A stretch of 64,000 nucleotides of DNA from Lewinella sp. W8 (GCF_004375085.3 NZ_SNAQ03000012.1:1-64000); one strand, 5' to 3'. Positions 23,648-33,391 are shown, counted from the stretch's first letter. Numbers and translations are program-made. Notes: generated by a model not told the origin, from the letters alone.

Positions 23648-25846
23648 ATGAGGACTAATCGATTTACCTTCCCTAACCTTATTCTCTTTTTTCTGACCCT
23701 GGCGGCGTTTGCCCCCCTCCGTGCGCAAGACGGACTTAAAGACCTGGCCAGTTCCAAAAAGGTCTACATCGGCAACCTGATCAGTAACGCTCATCTCGAC
23801 AATCCGGAGACCTTCCGCAACGGCATGGCGGATGCTCATCTGCTGGAAGAGTACAACGCCGTCGTCCTGGAAAACTACATGAAGAGCAGCTTCATTCTGC
23901 CCGGCGAGGAACCCGAGAACATCCACGACCTGACGGTGGAAGAGCTCCGGGCCACGCTCACGGACGAAAACATTGAAGCCTTCCTGAGCAACGAAGACTG
24001 GGCCGGCCTGCGAAAGCGGGGGCACGTTATGATCTGGTTCACCCAGGCCCCCCAGTGGCTCAATGAGGTGGGTCCGACCTGGACCGGCCAGCAGGTATTT
24101 TCCTTTGCCCGCCGCTACATCCTGGCCCTCGGCCAGATTTGCGGCGACCGGGTGGATGAGTGGGACGTCATCAACGAAGCCATCTCCGACGATGCTCCCG
24201 GCGGGCAGCGCCGTTGGCGCCCCGGAACCTGGTACCGCCGCGCCAACGATGGCAGTATGACCGACTGGGGAGAGGCCACCTACGAGAACTTCATCAAGAT
24301 GCTCTTCACCTGGGCCCGCGAGGCCCAGCCGCAGGCCCGTCTACACTACAACGACTACGGCATCGAAAATTTCAGCGATTCGCCGGCCTCCAAAAACCGC
24401 TTCATGCGAGATAAATTCAAGGCCCTCAAGGACTGTGGCGCCCCCATCGACGGCATCGGGTTTCAGTCCCATTTTGTCCTCTCCCAGATGGTCAGCTCCA
24501 CCGGAGAAATCAATCAGGGATTCATCGACGGCATTGAAGATTCCATGGAAGATTTGGCGACCGCCGGTTTGGAAGTCGCCGTCACGGAGCTGGATATCCG
24601 GGTCTGCAACGGGGATCGCGACGAGGACTTCCAGGAGGAAGCCTTTCGGGAGTACGTGGCCATGGCGCTGCGTCAGCCCAACTGTCACGAGGTGATGATC
24701 TGGGGACTCCGCGACGAAGACAACTGGATCACCCTGAGAAATGACGGTCCCTTCATGGGCTGCGAGGACGCCGTGATTACGGAAGGGGATAATTATTCCC
24801 CCAAACCCGCCTACGATGGCGTCGCGGCCGCCCTGAATTCTTTGATGGATCAGGACGACTTCGGGTTTGCCGCCCTCAACCCCGGTAGCGGCACTACGGC
24901 GGACTGTGGTGGCATGGGCAGCCTGGAGCCGGAAGTCATCTCCATCGGCGGCCCCGTGGCCGTCGCGCCGGGCGGACAGGTTACCGTCCCGGTAACCTAC
25001 GTGTCTACGGGCAATCAGGACATCGTCCTTGCCCTCCAACTGGACTCAGACCCCTTCACCCTTTACACTCAAACCACCGTCAGCGTCTCCGAAGGAACGG
25101 GTACCGAAGACATTACGTTGGACGTTCCCATGTCGGTGCCGCCGGGTGATAACCAGTACCGCTACCAGGCCTACCTGACGCCCACCGGCGAGGGCATCCC
25201 CGGCAGCGTGAATAACCTGGTGCGCTCCGGGATCACCGTGCTGGGAGAAGACTCCCAGTTGATCATTTCCATCTCCGGTCCGGAGACCGTGGGCCGGGGC
25301 GACACCGCTGCGGTGGAGGTGACGTATAGTGCCGTGGAGGGACAGGAGATCGTGGTCTGGTTTCAGCTCGATCAGAGTCCCTTCACGACCTTCCAGGAAT
25401 TTCGGGAGGAAGCCGCCACGGGGCTGAACACCATTACCGCCAAGCTCTTCATTCCCCTGGACGTACCCATCGCAGAGGATGCTTACCAGTTTCAGACCAT
25501 TTTGGTGCCCACGGGCGGAGGCTGGACCGAGCGCATCTCCAACGTCGGACAGCCCAACGTTGACGTAGAGATCGGGACGAGCGTCGGTGAGTTTGGCGAA
25601 AACAGTATTCCGCTGCGGGCCTACCCCAATCCCACTGAAGGTTGGTTGACCGTGGAGCTGCCCCCGAGCAGTGAGGAAAGTAACTACCGGATTTATTCGG
25701 CCCGTGGCCGGCTCGCCCGAGAGGGGACAATCGGTGGTGCCAGCTCGCGGATGAGGATTGACGTGGCGGCCCTGCCGGAAGGGATTTACGTCCTTGAGCT
25801 TCAGCGAGGGTCGGAGCGGGGTGTGGTCCGCTTTATCAGGCGGTAA
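23648..25846 (+). CDS. Secreted GH10 endo-1,4-beta-xylanase with T9SS sorting domain
   Basis: A signal peptide (MRTNRFTFPNLILFFLTLAA, cleaved near residue 26) leads into a GH10 catalytic domain at about 30-395. The acid/base is E177 in EWDVINEAIS and the nucleophile is E314 in VAVTELDIRV; HYNDYGIENFS and GFQSHF are further family sites. Two tandem beta-sandwich repeats follow (about 420-530 and 535-635; each with PVAVAPGG/ETVGRGD, VVTY-type strands and LDSDPFT/LDQSPFT), likely spacer or binding modules. The C-terminal ~75 residues are a T9SS sorting domain (LRAYPNPTEGWLTVELP ... GIYVLELQRG ... VVRFIRR). It should cut xylan outside the cell. The sugar-acid operon at 4.8-10.3 kb could use pentose-derived acids, but no link is proven. 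Confidence 0.92.
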   Translation: MRTNRFTFPNLILFFLTLAAFAPLRAQDGLKDLASSKKVYIGNLISNAHLDNPETFRNGMADAHLLEEYNAVVLENYMKSSFILPGEEPENIHDLTVEELRATLTDENIEAFLSNEDWAGLRKRGHVMIWFTQAPQWLNEVGPTWTGQQVFSFARRYILALGQICGDRVDEWDVINEAISDDAPGGQRRWRPGTWYRRANDGSMTDWGEATYENFIKMLFTWAREAQPQARLHYNDYGIENFSDSPASKNRFMRDKFKALKDCGAPIDGIGFQSHFVLSQMVSSTGEINQGFIDGIEDSMEDLATAGLEVAVTELDIRVCNGDRDEDFQEEAFREYVAMALRQPNCHEVMIWGLRDEDNWITLRNDGPFMGCEDAVITEGDNYSPKPAYDGVAAALNSLMDQDDFGFAALNPGSGTTADCGGMGSLEPEVISIGGPVAVAPGGQVTVPVTYVSTGNQDIVLALQLDSDPFTLYTQTTVSVSEGTGTEDITLDVPMSVPPGDNQYRYQAYLTPTGEGIPGSVNNLVRSGITVLGEDSQLIISISGPETVGRGDTAAVEVTYSAVEGQEIVVWFQLDQSPFTTFQEFREEAATGLNTITAKLFIPLDVPIAEDAYQFQTILVPTGGGWTERISNVGQPNVDVEIGTSVGEFGENSIPLRAYPNPTEGWLTVELPPSSEESNYRIYSARGRLAREGTIGGASSRMRIDVAALPEGIYVLELQRGSERGVVRFIRR

Positions 25847-25997
25847 GGGAGCACAATTGGGGGTTAAGCACCCACGATTGGGTGGTTGCCTACCGGAGAA
25901 GGGAGGTTTGACTTTCGTGCATTACCTTCATCATCGTATCCAGGTATTCCCGTATGGTAGGGAATGCACCCCAGTTGTTTATTAAAAACGTACACAC

Positions 25998-28163
25998 ATG
26001 TTCCTACGGTTAGCAGTCAGGCAGGGTCTCCCCGTGCTACTACTCTTCTTTTTCCTGCCCCTGACCGCCCAGATTCCCGAGGCCTACCTTAGTGAGGAAC
26101 AACTTCTCGCCCGTATCGAGGAAGGTAGCCGTGACGCCAACCATTTCCGGGATTTATTTGAGTTGATCACCGTCAAGACCCACAATGAGTTTTCTTCTCC
26201 CGATAAGGCTGAGGATCCGATGGTCCCCATCCGGCCCTACCTGAACGAATTGTACGCCCTGGGGGAAGAACTGGGGGAGCCCTACCGGACCCGGGCCCGG
26301 GTGGCGGAATTACGAACCAAGGCACGCCTCTGCTATGACCTGCCGAAAATAAGACGCGACTCTCTGCCGCTCATCTACGAATCCATCTCCAACGATCTCG
26401 GTCCGGAACGTACGCCCGAAATCCTGGCCACCCGGCAACTGATGATTGAGGGAATGTTCTTTCAGTGTCTGAGGGTCTGGAACGAGGCGGATTCCTTTCG
26501 GGTCGTCACCGAACGGCTGTACAACGACCCGATGGTGAGTGACTCCCAGCGCCTGGCGTTGTCCCTTTACATGATCGTCGATCAAATGAGGAGTAACGAC
26601 CGTAGTCGGGGCAGGGAGATCATTCAGGATGGTTTGCGGACGGTTGAACGGCTGGAGGGAAATCATCTGATCAAAACGAGGTTCTACACGCTCATGGGGG
26701 ATTTTCACCGGAATTTCACGGGCGATCACGAACAGGTAGAGGAAATGTTTCTGCTGGCCGAGGAAAACCGAAAAAAGATCAACCCCGATCGTGCCAGGGC
26801 AATCACGGGCATCAGCCAATTCCGACTAATGAATTTTATGGACTGGGGGAAATTCGACGAAGCCCAAAAAATTGTTGACTCGCTCTCGCTGGCCCATCAG
26901 GAAGAATATGGCGATGACATTCCTTACGTGAAGCGGATGTCCAACCTGGCCACCCGGCTGGAGATTTGCCGGAAAACCGATAACGATTCCTGTTTTGCGA
27001 TTAAGGAAGAAGCGGATAGACTCCTGGCTAATCCTCCGATGAGCCGGGAAGAACTGGCCGACGATTACACCTACTATTCCACCCTGGTGGAATCCGCGAT
27101 TTACGATGATATCCTGGGTAACAAAGAGCAGGCCTTCGATAAGTATGCCGAGTCGCTTGACCGGATGTTGAAGTTTCGATTCCCTAATTCGGAGCAGGCA
27201 CTCGACTTCCTCAGGCCCTACCTGGAGATGCTCAAGGAAAGGGGGGACGACGAGGAAGCCCTGCGGGTTTACCGGGTCATCGTCTACTTCCTGGACTATA
27301 AACTGGAGACGACCGAAAACGACGCGGCCAGCAAGGAGGCCTTCGCCCTGGACGTCAGTGAGAATAAACTGGCCAAACAACGGGCGGAACAGGAGAGTGC
27401 CCTGACCCGACAGGAGGCCGCCAGTGACCGCCGCATTTTCGTTCTCAGTCTCATGGGACTGGGGTTGCTGCTGGCGGTCATCGGGTATTCCTTTTTACGC
27501 AGCCGTAGGTACGCCCGGGAAATCGCCGTTCAAAAGCAGATCGTAGAAAATTCGCTGCAGGAAAAGGAGGTCCTCCTGAAAGAAATTCACCATCGGGTGA
27601 AGAACAACCTGCAAATCATTTCCGCTATGCTTTCCAAGCAGGCCCGGCTGTCGGCGGACCCGAACCTGAAGAAAATGGTGGACGAGGGGAAAGACCGTAT
27701 CCAGTCCATGGCGCTCGTTCACCAGAATCTTTACCAATCCAATAATTTGAGCGGGGTGAATATGCGTAATTATCTGGAGGAACTCGGTGAGAACATCAGT
27801 CAGGGCTATAAGAACCAGGAGGTTCGGTTGAAACTGAACGTCCCCGACAAGGTTTTCAGTTTGGATACGGCCATTCCCGTTGGACTCATCCTGAATGAAT
27901 TGCTGACCAACAGTTATAAATACGCCTTTCCGGGAGACCGGAAGGGGCAGGTGACCGTATCCCTCCGAGAGGAAGAGAAAGACCTGTTCGAGCTACACGT
28001 CGCCGACGATGGTGTCGGCATCCCCGAAGATCAGGGACTGGACTCCGGCAATACCCTGGGGGTTAATCTGGTCCGGGGACTCGTGCGCCAACTCCGGGGA
28101 ACGGTGAACTGGCAGAAACAGCCGGAAGGTACCGTGGTGCAGCTCCGGTTTCGGGCGGCCTGA
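25998..28163 (+). CDS. Orphan HisKA_2-type sensor histidine kinase with TPR-like sensor region
   Basis: It has a signal peptide (LPVLLLFFFLPLTAQ), a periplasmic helical repeat region of TPR type (about 25-440, with YTLMGDFHRNF, YSTLVESAIYDDILGNKEQA), a membrane span (about 477-498, FVLSLMGLGLLLAVIGYSFL) and a cytoplasmic kinase. The phosphoacceptor region is LKEIHHRVKNNLQIISAMLS (H531/H532), the HisKA_2 form, and the ATPase domain has LILNELLTNSYKYAFP (N box) and VADDGVGIPED (G1 box). Such kinases in Bacteroidota usually pair with a LytTR response regulator, but none is next to it. Two downstream genes (28568 and 33927) carry LytTR-like upstream sites. The start at 25998 places the signal peptide correctly. 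Confidence 0.88.
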   Translation: MFLRLAVRQGLPVLLLFFFLPLTAQIPEAYLSEEQLLARIEEGSRDANHFRDLFELITVKTHNEFSSPDKAEDPMVPIRPYLNELYALGEELGEPYRTRARVAELRTKARLCYDLPKIRRDSLPLIYESISNDLGPERTPEILATRQLMIEGMFFQCLRVWNEADSFRVVTERLYNDPMVSDSQRLALSLYMIVDQMRSNDRSRGREIIQDGLRTVERLEGNHLIKTRFYTLMGDFHRNFTGDHEQVEEMFLLAEENRKKINPDRARAITGISQFRLMNFMDWGKFDEAQKIVDSLSLAHQEEYGDDIPYVKRMSNLATRLEICRKTDNDSCFAIKEEADRLLANPPMSREELADDYTYYSTLVESAIYDDILGNKEQAFDKYAESLDRMLKFRFPNSEQALDFLRPYLEMLKERGDDEEALRVYRVIVYFLDYKLETTENDAASKEAFALDVSENKLAKQRAEQESALTRQEAASDRRIFVLSLMGLGLLLAVIGYSFLRSRRYAREIAVQKQIVENSLQEKEVLLKEIHHRVKNNLQIISAMLSKQARLSADPNLKKMVDEGKDRIQSMALVHQNLYQSNNLSGVNMRNYLEELGENISQGYKNQEVRLKLNVPDKVFSLDTAIPVGLILNELLTNSYKYAFPGDRKGQVTVSLREEEKDLFELHVADDGVGIPEDQGLDSGNTLGVNLVRGLVRQLRGTVNWQKQPEGTVVQLRFRAA

Positions 28164-28567
28164 TTCATTAGCTAAGCTTGGGCAGTAACTTGACATCCAG
28201 CTAATCTTTACGGGTACTCACGTCGGTTCCATAGGGGGGCTAGACGCTGAGTAGACGCTAGATTGATAAATCCGGTCAATAATTTGACCAGGGCGATGAT
28301 GCCATATTTAGAGAGTATTATTTGTCGAAAGGTGAACTAAACCAGAGATGCATTTTGCCGTAGGAATAGGGTAAAGGGCCGGTTTGTCCATTGCCATTCA
28401 GCACAGATTTTGACCCCCCAGAACATATTTGATACCGTTCAGAACATTGAGTTATTAAGTTTTTGAGAGAAGTATTCGCTCCTCCTAGTTTGGCCATCAG
28501 AAACCGGGAGGAAGCCGAAAATCCTGAAAAGAGTAGGCATGAATACTTTACTCAACAGTACTACAAA
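28164..28567. other. 404-base intergenic region with a LytTR-like operator
   Basis: Apart from the direct-repeat element at about 28411-28447 (listed separately) the stretch holds no coding frame or terminator that I can support. The gene at 28568 starts 120 bases after the element. Confidence 0.5.
28411..28447 (+). promoter_or_regulatory. Putative LytTR-type direct-repeat operator upstream of the FISUMP gene
   Basis: Two CAGAACAT units start 21 bases apart (28419 and 28440), i.e. on the same helix face. The second is preceded by ACCGTT, so ACCGTTCAG fits the LytTR half-site consensus [TA][AC][CA]GTTN[AG][TG]; the first has the weaker ACCCCCCAG. An almost identical pair sits upstream of the lipoprotein gene at 33927. 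The regulator is not in this window. Confidence 0.5.
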
Positions 28568-30205
28568 ATGAGACTTCTAACGCTATTATTCTTGTGCTCC
28601 GTAATGGGATTGTCCTCCCTTCAGGCACAGGTTGTCACCGAATGGCAAATGCACGAAGGAAACGAGGGCATCGTCGATTTCCGCACCAGCAGCCACGGAG
28701 ATCCGGCCGCCTATACGCAAATCAGCATTCCGGACCCGAACGATGAGGACTGGGAAGCGGCTCCCCTCGACGACAATGGTCAGGTATCCATTAGCCGGCG
28801 TTCCGGACTCCGGTGTAAGCAGCAACTGGATTTCCTGTATTTCCAGACCGAAGTGAATGTCCCTAAAGGCATGGAGATCGATGAGTTTAATATCTCCTAC
28901 GATAAAGCGGACGACGGCGCCCGGATTTACTTCTTCAATTCCAAGCACCCCAATGGCCATTTCAACCCTAAGGCAGACCTCGTCCTGGGCGGGAGTATCG
29001 GATCGGTTAACCTGAAGGACGAAATTGTCGCCGGTGAAGTAAACCGGGTGGTCATTGTGCAGTACGATAACTGCGCGACTGGCAATAACATCCAGGGTAT
29101 CCGCATCAAAGTCAATGGTACGGAAGTTGAGGCCGGTGAGTCGATTCTGGACATGTGTGGAAACGAGTACACCACCATGCAATTCGGTAATCAAATCTGG
29201 CTTCAGGAGAACTTACGGGCACCGGCCTGCTCTTCCTGTCCGGAGATTACATCAATTCAGCTCGGAAACCACCCCTCCCGGAATCAGGAGTTTTACGTCT
29301 TTGATAAGCCACTTTATGCTCACTACAACAACAACGAAAACGATCTGGATCCCGTTACCCAAAAGCCCCTGGGAGCACTCTTTAATTTTGCGGCTATCGA
29401 AGCCTGCAATGTTTGCCCGGAGGGCTTCCGGATCCCATCCACCCGCGACTGGGAAAAGCTCATGACTACCATCAAGAACGACGCCAAGGTGTTGAGAACT
29501 CGTGATGCCGAGAACGACAATAAACCTTTCATGTACATAGCTGGTCGGGCGGACGCCTACGGCTCGGTAGTGCGCGGTCGCTTTGTACAGTTTTGGTCAA
29601 CTGACACGGATAAATCTGCGGAATACAAGGCCAACGCCTTTTATCTCGGGTCTACCGTCAAGATGAGTCCCGAAGACAAGCGCCTGGGGCTTTACGTACG
29701 CTGCGTGAAATCGGCTACTCCCGAGATTCCCGATCAGTTTAAGCTCCACGCCTACTCCATCAACGGCAAGCGCGAGCTGGGCAATTACTGGATGGGCTGG
29801 TACGGACAGGCCAACTGGGCCCAAATCCTTACCGGCGCCAACGCCGATCAGGCCAAGATCATGAGCGTTAAAAAAGTGACCGCGGATGACGTCAAGGATA
29901 TCGTTTACCTCCAGGTAGAGAACTTTGGCGACCCCGGCAAGGAGTACTACCTTACCATCGATCGTCAGGATGGGAATAAGGTGAAAATCGCGGAAGGACA
30001 GAGCCCGCTGGCTAAATTCCGCGTGAAGCCTGCCCTGCAAACCGAAACGCCGGACAGCGACTACGTATCCTTCGAGTCGATTCAACTGCCGAACTTCTAC
30101 CTGCGGCACATGGGCTACAAAATGTACGTGTCCGAGGCTACGGAAGGGAATCTGAAAAATAAGGTGTACCTGGAAGACGCCTCCTGGCTGTTCCAGAAGC
30201 TTTAA
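28568..30205 (+). CDS. Secreted FISUMP-domain protein with AbfB-like C-terminal domain
   Basis: The ATG at 28568 gives a signal peptide (MRLLTLLFLCSVMGLSSLQA). Residues 22-190 are a beta-rich module. Residues about 196-382 form a Fibrobacter-succinogenes-major-paralogous (FISUMP) domain: YTTMQFGNQIWLQENLRAP, then CNVCPEGFRIPSTRDWEKLM and GLYVRCVKSA. The C-terminal ~160 residues resemble an AbfB-type beta-trefoil (VSFESIQLPNFYLRHMGYKM). FISUMP proteins are surface or secreted proteins of unclear function; the AbfB-like part in other proteins binds arabinofuranose side chains, a possible hint at xylan. No T9SS tail is evident. The upstream LytTR-like repeats suggest regulation shared with the gene at 33927. 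Confidence 0.8.
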   Translation: MRLLTLLFLCSVMGLSSLQAQVVTEWQMHEGNEGIVDFRTSSHGDPAAYTQISIPDPNDEDWEAAPLDDNGQVSISRRSGLRCKQQLDFLYFQTEVNVPKGMEIDEFNISYDKADDGARIYFFNSKHPNGHFNPKADLVLGGSIGSVNLKDEIVAGEVNRVVIVQYDNCATGNNIQGIRIKVNGTEVEAGESILDMCGNEYTTMQFGNQIWLQENLRAPACSSCPEITSIQLGNHPSRNQEFYVFDKPLYAHYNNNENDLDPVTQKPLGALFNFAAIEACNVCPEGFRIPSTRDWEKLMTTIKNDAKVLRTRDAENDNKPFMYIAGRADAYGSVVRGRFVQFWSTDTDKSAEYKANAFYLGSTVKMSPEDKRLGLYVRCVKSATPEIPDQFKLHAYSINGKRELGNYWMGWYGQANWAQILTGANADQAKIMSVKKVTADDVKDIVYLQVENFGDPGKEYYLTIDRQDGNKVKIAEGQSPLAKFRVKPALQTETPDSDYVSFESIQLPNFYLRHMGYKMYVSEATEGNLKNKVYLEDASWLFQKL

Positions 30206-30654
30206 TGGGAATGCTCCCCAGGCCTTTCGTGGTCACCCGAATCATGGCCTGGAACGTCCTTCTGCTACGGTCCCGAGTTTAGCTTCGCTGCTACCTTCGG
30301 TGGTTGTAACTTGTCGGGATCACCGATTTTTGAAAAATGCGACGGCGCGCAGGTGCAGAAAGTACCGGTGCGCCGTTGTATTTTGGAGCAATACGCCGCT
30401 CATTCCTATCCTGGAATTTTCACCTGTACGGGAGGGGCCTCAGGGAGCCTGGATGGGCAATGGCTGAGGCAGGCCTGCCGTTAATCGGCCCTTAAAGACA
30501 TTTTACATCCTTTTACATTTTGGGTAAGGATGGGGAGGGCACCGGATTTATCTTGTGGTTATCTTGATGTAAACCGGAGGTTGAAGTTCATCGGGCAAAG
30601 CAAAGCGGAATCTTCGTGCGCTGCCGGAAGACCAATCTCGCCATAACGCAAACC
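30206..30654. other. 449-base intergenic region with a dispersed repeat
   Basis: It contains one copy of an ~89-base repeat (30268-30356) and, at about 30500-30524, a short direct repeat of the type CATTTTACATCC. I see no gene here. Confidence 0.5.
30268..30356 (+). repeat. ~89-base dispersed repeat, copy 1
   Basis: From CGGTCCCGAGTTTAGCTTCG to GCGCAGGTG this stretch is nearly identical to 33448-33536 (a handful of differences, mainly in the last third). Neither copy contains an open frame. The element lies in the 3' flank of a plus-strand gene in both cases. It may be a small non-autonomous mobile element or a decayed repeat family. Confidence 0.75.
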
Positions 30655-31533
30655 ATGACCATACTGATCTTATTACTTGGCCTCTTTAGTTTCTCTCAAC
30701 CCGTGGAAATAGTTCCCCCGGAGTCCACCGTCGACGCCCTGTATCTCAGCACCGATGACGGAGCAAGTTGGACGAATTTCGCCAAGGGGCTTCCCGCCAA
30801 CGTCCAGACCCGCACGGTGTTTGAGCATGAGGGCACCCTTTTCCTGATTACCGGAAACCACGGCATTTTCCGCCTGGCTAAGAATAGTGACACCTGGAGG
30901 CGGAGCAGCACCGGCCTTCCCTTCAACGAACCCTTCTTTCACCCGCTATCCCTGACCGTCACCGGCAACGTGTTGGTTTTAGGGACCTTTCAGGACGGGG
31001 TGTTTCTGTCGCGGGACGGCGGTCGGACCTGGTACGCTTCGCCGGATCATTTCGAGCAGGTAGCGGCCAATTTCCTGCCCACCGGGGAGGTGCTGCTGGC
31101 CGGCACCCATGCCGGCATCTGGACATCCGGGGACAACGGGGAGCACTGGAACCGGAACGAGGAGGACCTGACCCCCATCAACGGCATGCTGATGCACCGG
31201 GGAAAGATTCACGTGGCCCGTCAGAACGGCATGGGCGTCCTGGAGGACGGGAAGATTGTCTGGTCGGAAATGCGGTCAGACTGGGCCATCATTCAGTTGC
31301 TCCAGGATGAGGAATACATCTACGCCGTGTCCGCCTACCGGGAAATTTTCCGTTCCCGCGACGGGAAACACTGGGAGTCCCCCTGCGAGGAAGGCATCAT
31401 TCGCCAGCCCCAAACGCTGGCACAGTACCTTTGGAACGGCTACCGGCCGGCCCCACCCACGCAGCTCGTTCCCGCCACGATCGTCAACACCTCCCGTGGT
31501 TGGGTACTCCCGGTTAACAACGGCGGTTGTTAG
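30655..31533 (+). CDS. BNR/YVTN-type repeat protein, exported
   Basis: The ATG at 30655 gives a short hydrophobic leader (MTILILLLGLFSFSQPVEIV); the frame is open from 30616 (GTG). The 292-residue body has Asp-box-like turns (LSTDDGASWTNFAKGLP, LSRDGGRTWYAS, SGDNGEHWNRNE, SRDGKHWESP) spaced by about 40-45 residues, which marks a sialidase-like beta-propeller. It resembles in a short form the two large sortilin/BNR proteins further on. No sialidase catalytic residues are evident. It is probably periplasmic or secreted. Confidence 0.75.
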   Translation: MTILILLLGLFSFSQPVEIVPPESTVDALYLSTDDGASWTNFAKGLPANVQTRTVFEHEGTLFLITGNHGIFRLAKNSDTWRRSSTGLPFNEPFFHPLSLTVTGNVLVLGTFQDGVFLSRDGGRTWYASPDHFEQVAANFLPTGEVLLAGTHAGIWTSGDNGEHWNRNEEDLTPINGMLMHRGKIHVARQNGMGVLEDGKIVWSEMRSDWAIIQLLQDEEYIYAVSAYREIFRSRDGKHWESPCEEGIIRQPQTLAQYLWNGYRPAPPTQLVPATIVNTSRGWVLPVNNGGC

Positions 31534-31608
31534 TTTACGACTACCTAGGGGTTAAATAGGTGAATGGCCAAAGTCTACTTCATGACCGGGCCGCAACCAT
31601 AAAACTAC

Positions 31609-33258
31609 ATGAAAGACACCCTCTTACTTTTCGGAATTGTCGCTTTGAGCCTGTACTGGAGCACGGCCGCAAACGGACAGGAGCTCCATCTGCAAGATCT
31701 GGAAGCTAAAGTTGAATCCCTTGTCCCATCCGCAGTGAACGACACGACTCCCGGCCTGGTAATCGGGGTCGTTCATGAAGGAGAGCTGATCTTTAGTGCG
31801 GGATATGGGCTGGCCAATCTTGCTTACGGTATACCAAATGATGCCCAATTGGTGTATAACCTTGGGTCGGTTAGTAAGCAATTTTTGGGATATGCCTTTG
31901 CGATGTTACACGCAGAGGGGAAGTTGGATTTGGATGACCCCGTTGGCAAATACCTGGACGATTGGCCCGAATTTGAACACCAGGTATCCCTCCGGCACCT
32001 TCTCACCCACACCAGCGGTTACCGGGAGGCGTACACCATGTCCGACCTCGCGGGAAGGCCCATCGGAGTTGACCGACTTTCCCGGAAAGAATGCCTTGAC
32101 GTAGTGCGGAAGCAACCAAAGCTCGAATTTGTCCCCGGGGCCCGATATACTTACAACAGTACGGCCTGGGTCATTTTGGCTGAAGTGTTGGAGCAGGTAA
32201 CGGGGCAGCCCGCGCACAGGTGGGTGAAGACAAACGTATTGGTGCCACTCGGGATGGACAACACCTACATCGAATCATTTGTCGGGGAGGTTATCCCGAA
32301 GGCCGCAGAGTCTTACTTCTACGACCGAAACCTGGGGTACGGTAATTCGAAAAGCAATCGGGCCATTTTCGGGGCTTCGGATGTGTGCGCTTCGGTAGAA
32401 GATTTACTGCACTGGTTGAATAATTTCCGGACTAAAAAAATTGGTGGTGAAAAGGTAATGGACCTTTTCCTGACCCCATTTATGCTCAATGATGGTAGGA
32501 GCTCAGGCTACGGATTGGGCATTCAAAATGGTTTGCACAAGGGCGTGCGGATGTACAGCCACACCGGATCTCATGAGTCCTTTCTGACCCAGATTCGATA
32601 CTATCCAGATCATGCTTTGGGAATCGTGACGATATCAAATTTTGGGGGTAATGGCTGGATAGCAACGGGTCAAATAGCCGAATACGTCCTCAAAGATTTC
32701 ATGAATTTTCCAAAGCAGGAAGAACATCCGCGGGTTGATCTTCCAGTGGAAAAATTGGAGCAATTCTCGGGAACCTACTTGTCGCCCAGTCACAACCAAA
32801 CAACCAACCTGAGGTTGGTGAACGATACGCTGACCATTTGGGGAGGAACGAAATTAATCCCCCTCTCCGAAAAAAGGTTTTATTCTGATACCTGGGGAGG
32901 GCAATTTGAGATCGTGGAGCAGGAAGATCACCTGCCCAAATTGATCATTCATGCCGACGCAAAGTCCGAATACCAGCAGGTAGCGTCCTGGTTTCCTGCG
33001 GCGGATGAGCTGGAAGTATATCGGGCAGATTATTACAGTAAGGAGCTTGAAACTGCTTACCATTTAGTGGTTGAAGAAAACCAACTTCGCGTCCGGCATC
33101 GGTGGTTGGGAGAGGTGAGGTTAAACCCCGTTACCCGTGATGTATTCCAATCAGATTGGGGGTGGTTCCTGGAGTTTGAGCGATCAGCATCTGGAGACAT
33201 CCTTGGGTTCAATATCAACAGCGGCCGAACCCTGGGCGTCTTCTTTGAGCGGAAGTAG
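31609..33258 (+). CDS. Secreted serine hydrolase, beta-lactamase/PBP4 family
   Basis: The signal peptide (MKDTLLLFGIVALSLYWSTA) leads into a class C beta-lactamase-like fold. The nucleophile is S87 with K90 (LGSVSKQF, the SxxK motif), the second motif is Y182-N183 (RYTYNSTAW), and the third is HTG in MYSHTGSHESF. GKLDLDDPVGKYLDDWPEF is a family hallmark. After about residue 370 there is a C-terminal beta-rich extension (YLSPSHNQTTNLRLV ... ) common in Bacteroidota members. These enzymes act as peptidases or esterases in the periplasm; a true beta-lactamase role is unlikely. Codon and base use are a little more AT-rich than neighbouring genes. Confidence 0.88.
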   Translation: MKDTLLLFGIVALSLYWSTAANGQELHLQDLEAKVESLVPSAVNDTTPGLVIGVVHEGELIFSAGYGLANLAYGIPNDAQLVYNLGSVSKQFLGYAFAMLHAEGKLDLDDPVGKYLDDWPEFEHQVSLRHLLTHTSGYREAYTMSDLAGRPIGVDRLSRKECLDVVRKQPKLEFVPGARYTYNSTAWVILAEVLEQVTGQPAHRWVKTNVLVPLGMDNTYIESFVGEVIPKAAESYFYDRNLGYGNSKSNRAIFGASDVCASVEDLLHWLNNFRTKKIGGEKVMDLFLTPFMLNDGRSSGYGLGIQNGLHKGVRMYSHTGSHESFLTQIRYYPDHALGIVTISNFGGNGWIATGQIAEYVLKDFMNFPKQEEHPRVDLPVEKLEQFSGTYLSPSHNQTTNLRLVNDTLTIWGGTKLIPLSEKRFYSDTWGGQFEIVEQEDHLPKLIIHADAKSEYQQVASWFPAADELEVYRADYYSKELETAYHLVVEENQLRVRHRWLGEVRLNPVTRDVFQSDWGWFLEFERSASGDILGFNINSGRTLGVFFERK

Positions 33259-33328
33259 TGATCAGCTCCAGGCATTTTTCCGTGGCCATATTGGAAGTAG
33301 GGTAACAATTCACGGTTCTGATCAGGTT

Positions 33329-33391
33329 AATCGTGGTCGGAAGCCTGTTTTGCGAAGGCTTAGCCGAGCGAAATGGTGTCCGACCACGATT
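33329..33391. repeat. Inverted repeat (13-bp arms, cloverleaf-like centre)
   Basis: Perfect arms AATCGTGGTCGGA (33329-33341) and TCCGACCACGATT (33379-33391) enclose 37 bases that can form an inner hairpin (AGCCT...AGGCT). No T-tract follows. This is more like a REP or miniature element than a terminator. Confidence 0.65.

Noticed and set aside
31609-33258. Antibiotic-resistance beta-lactamase
   Set aside because: SxxK, YxN-like and HTG motifs are shared with many peptidases and esterases; the long C-terminal extension argues for the general serine-hydrolase group.
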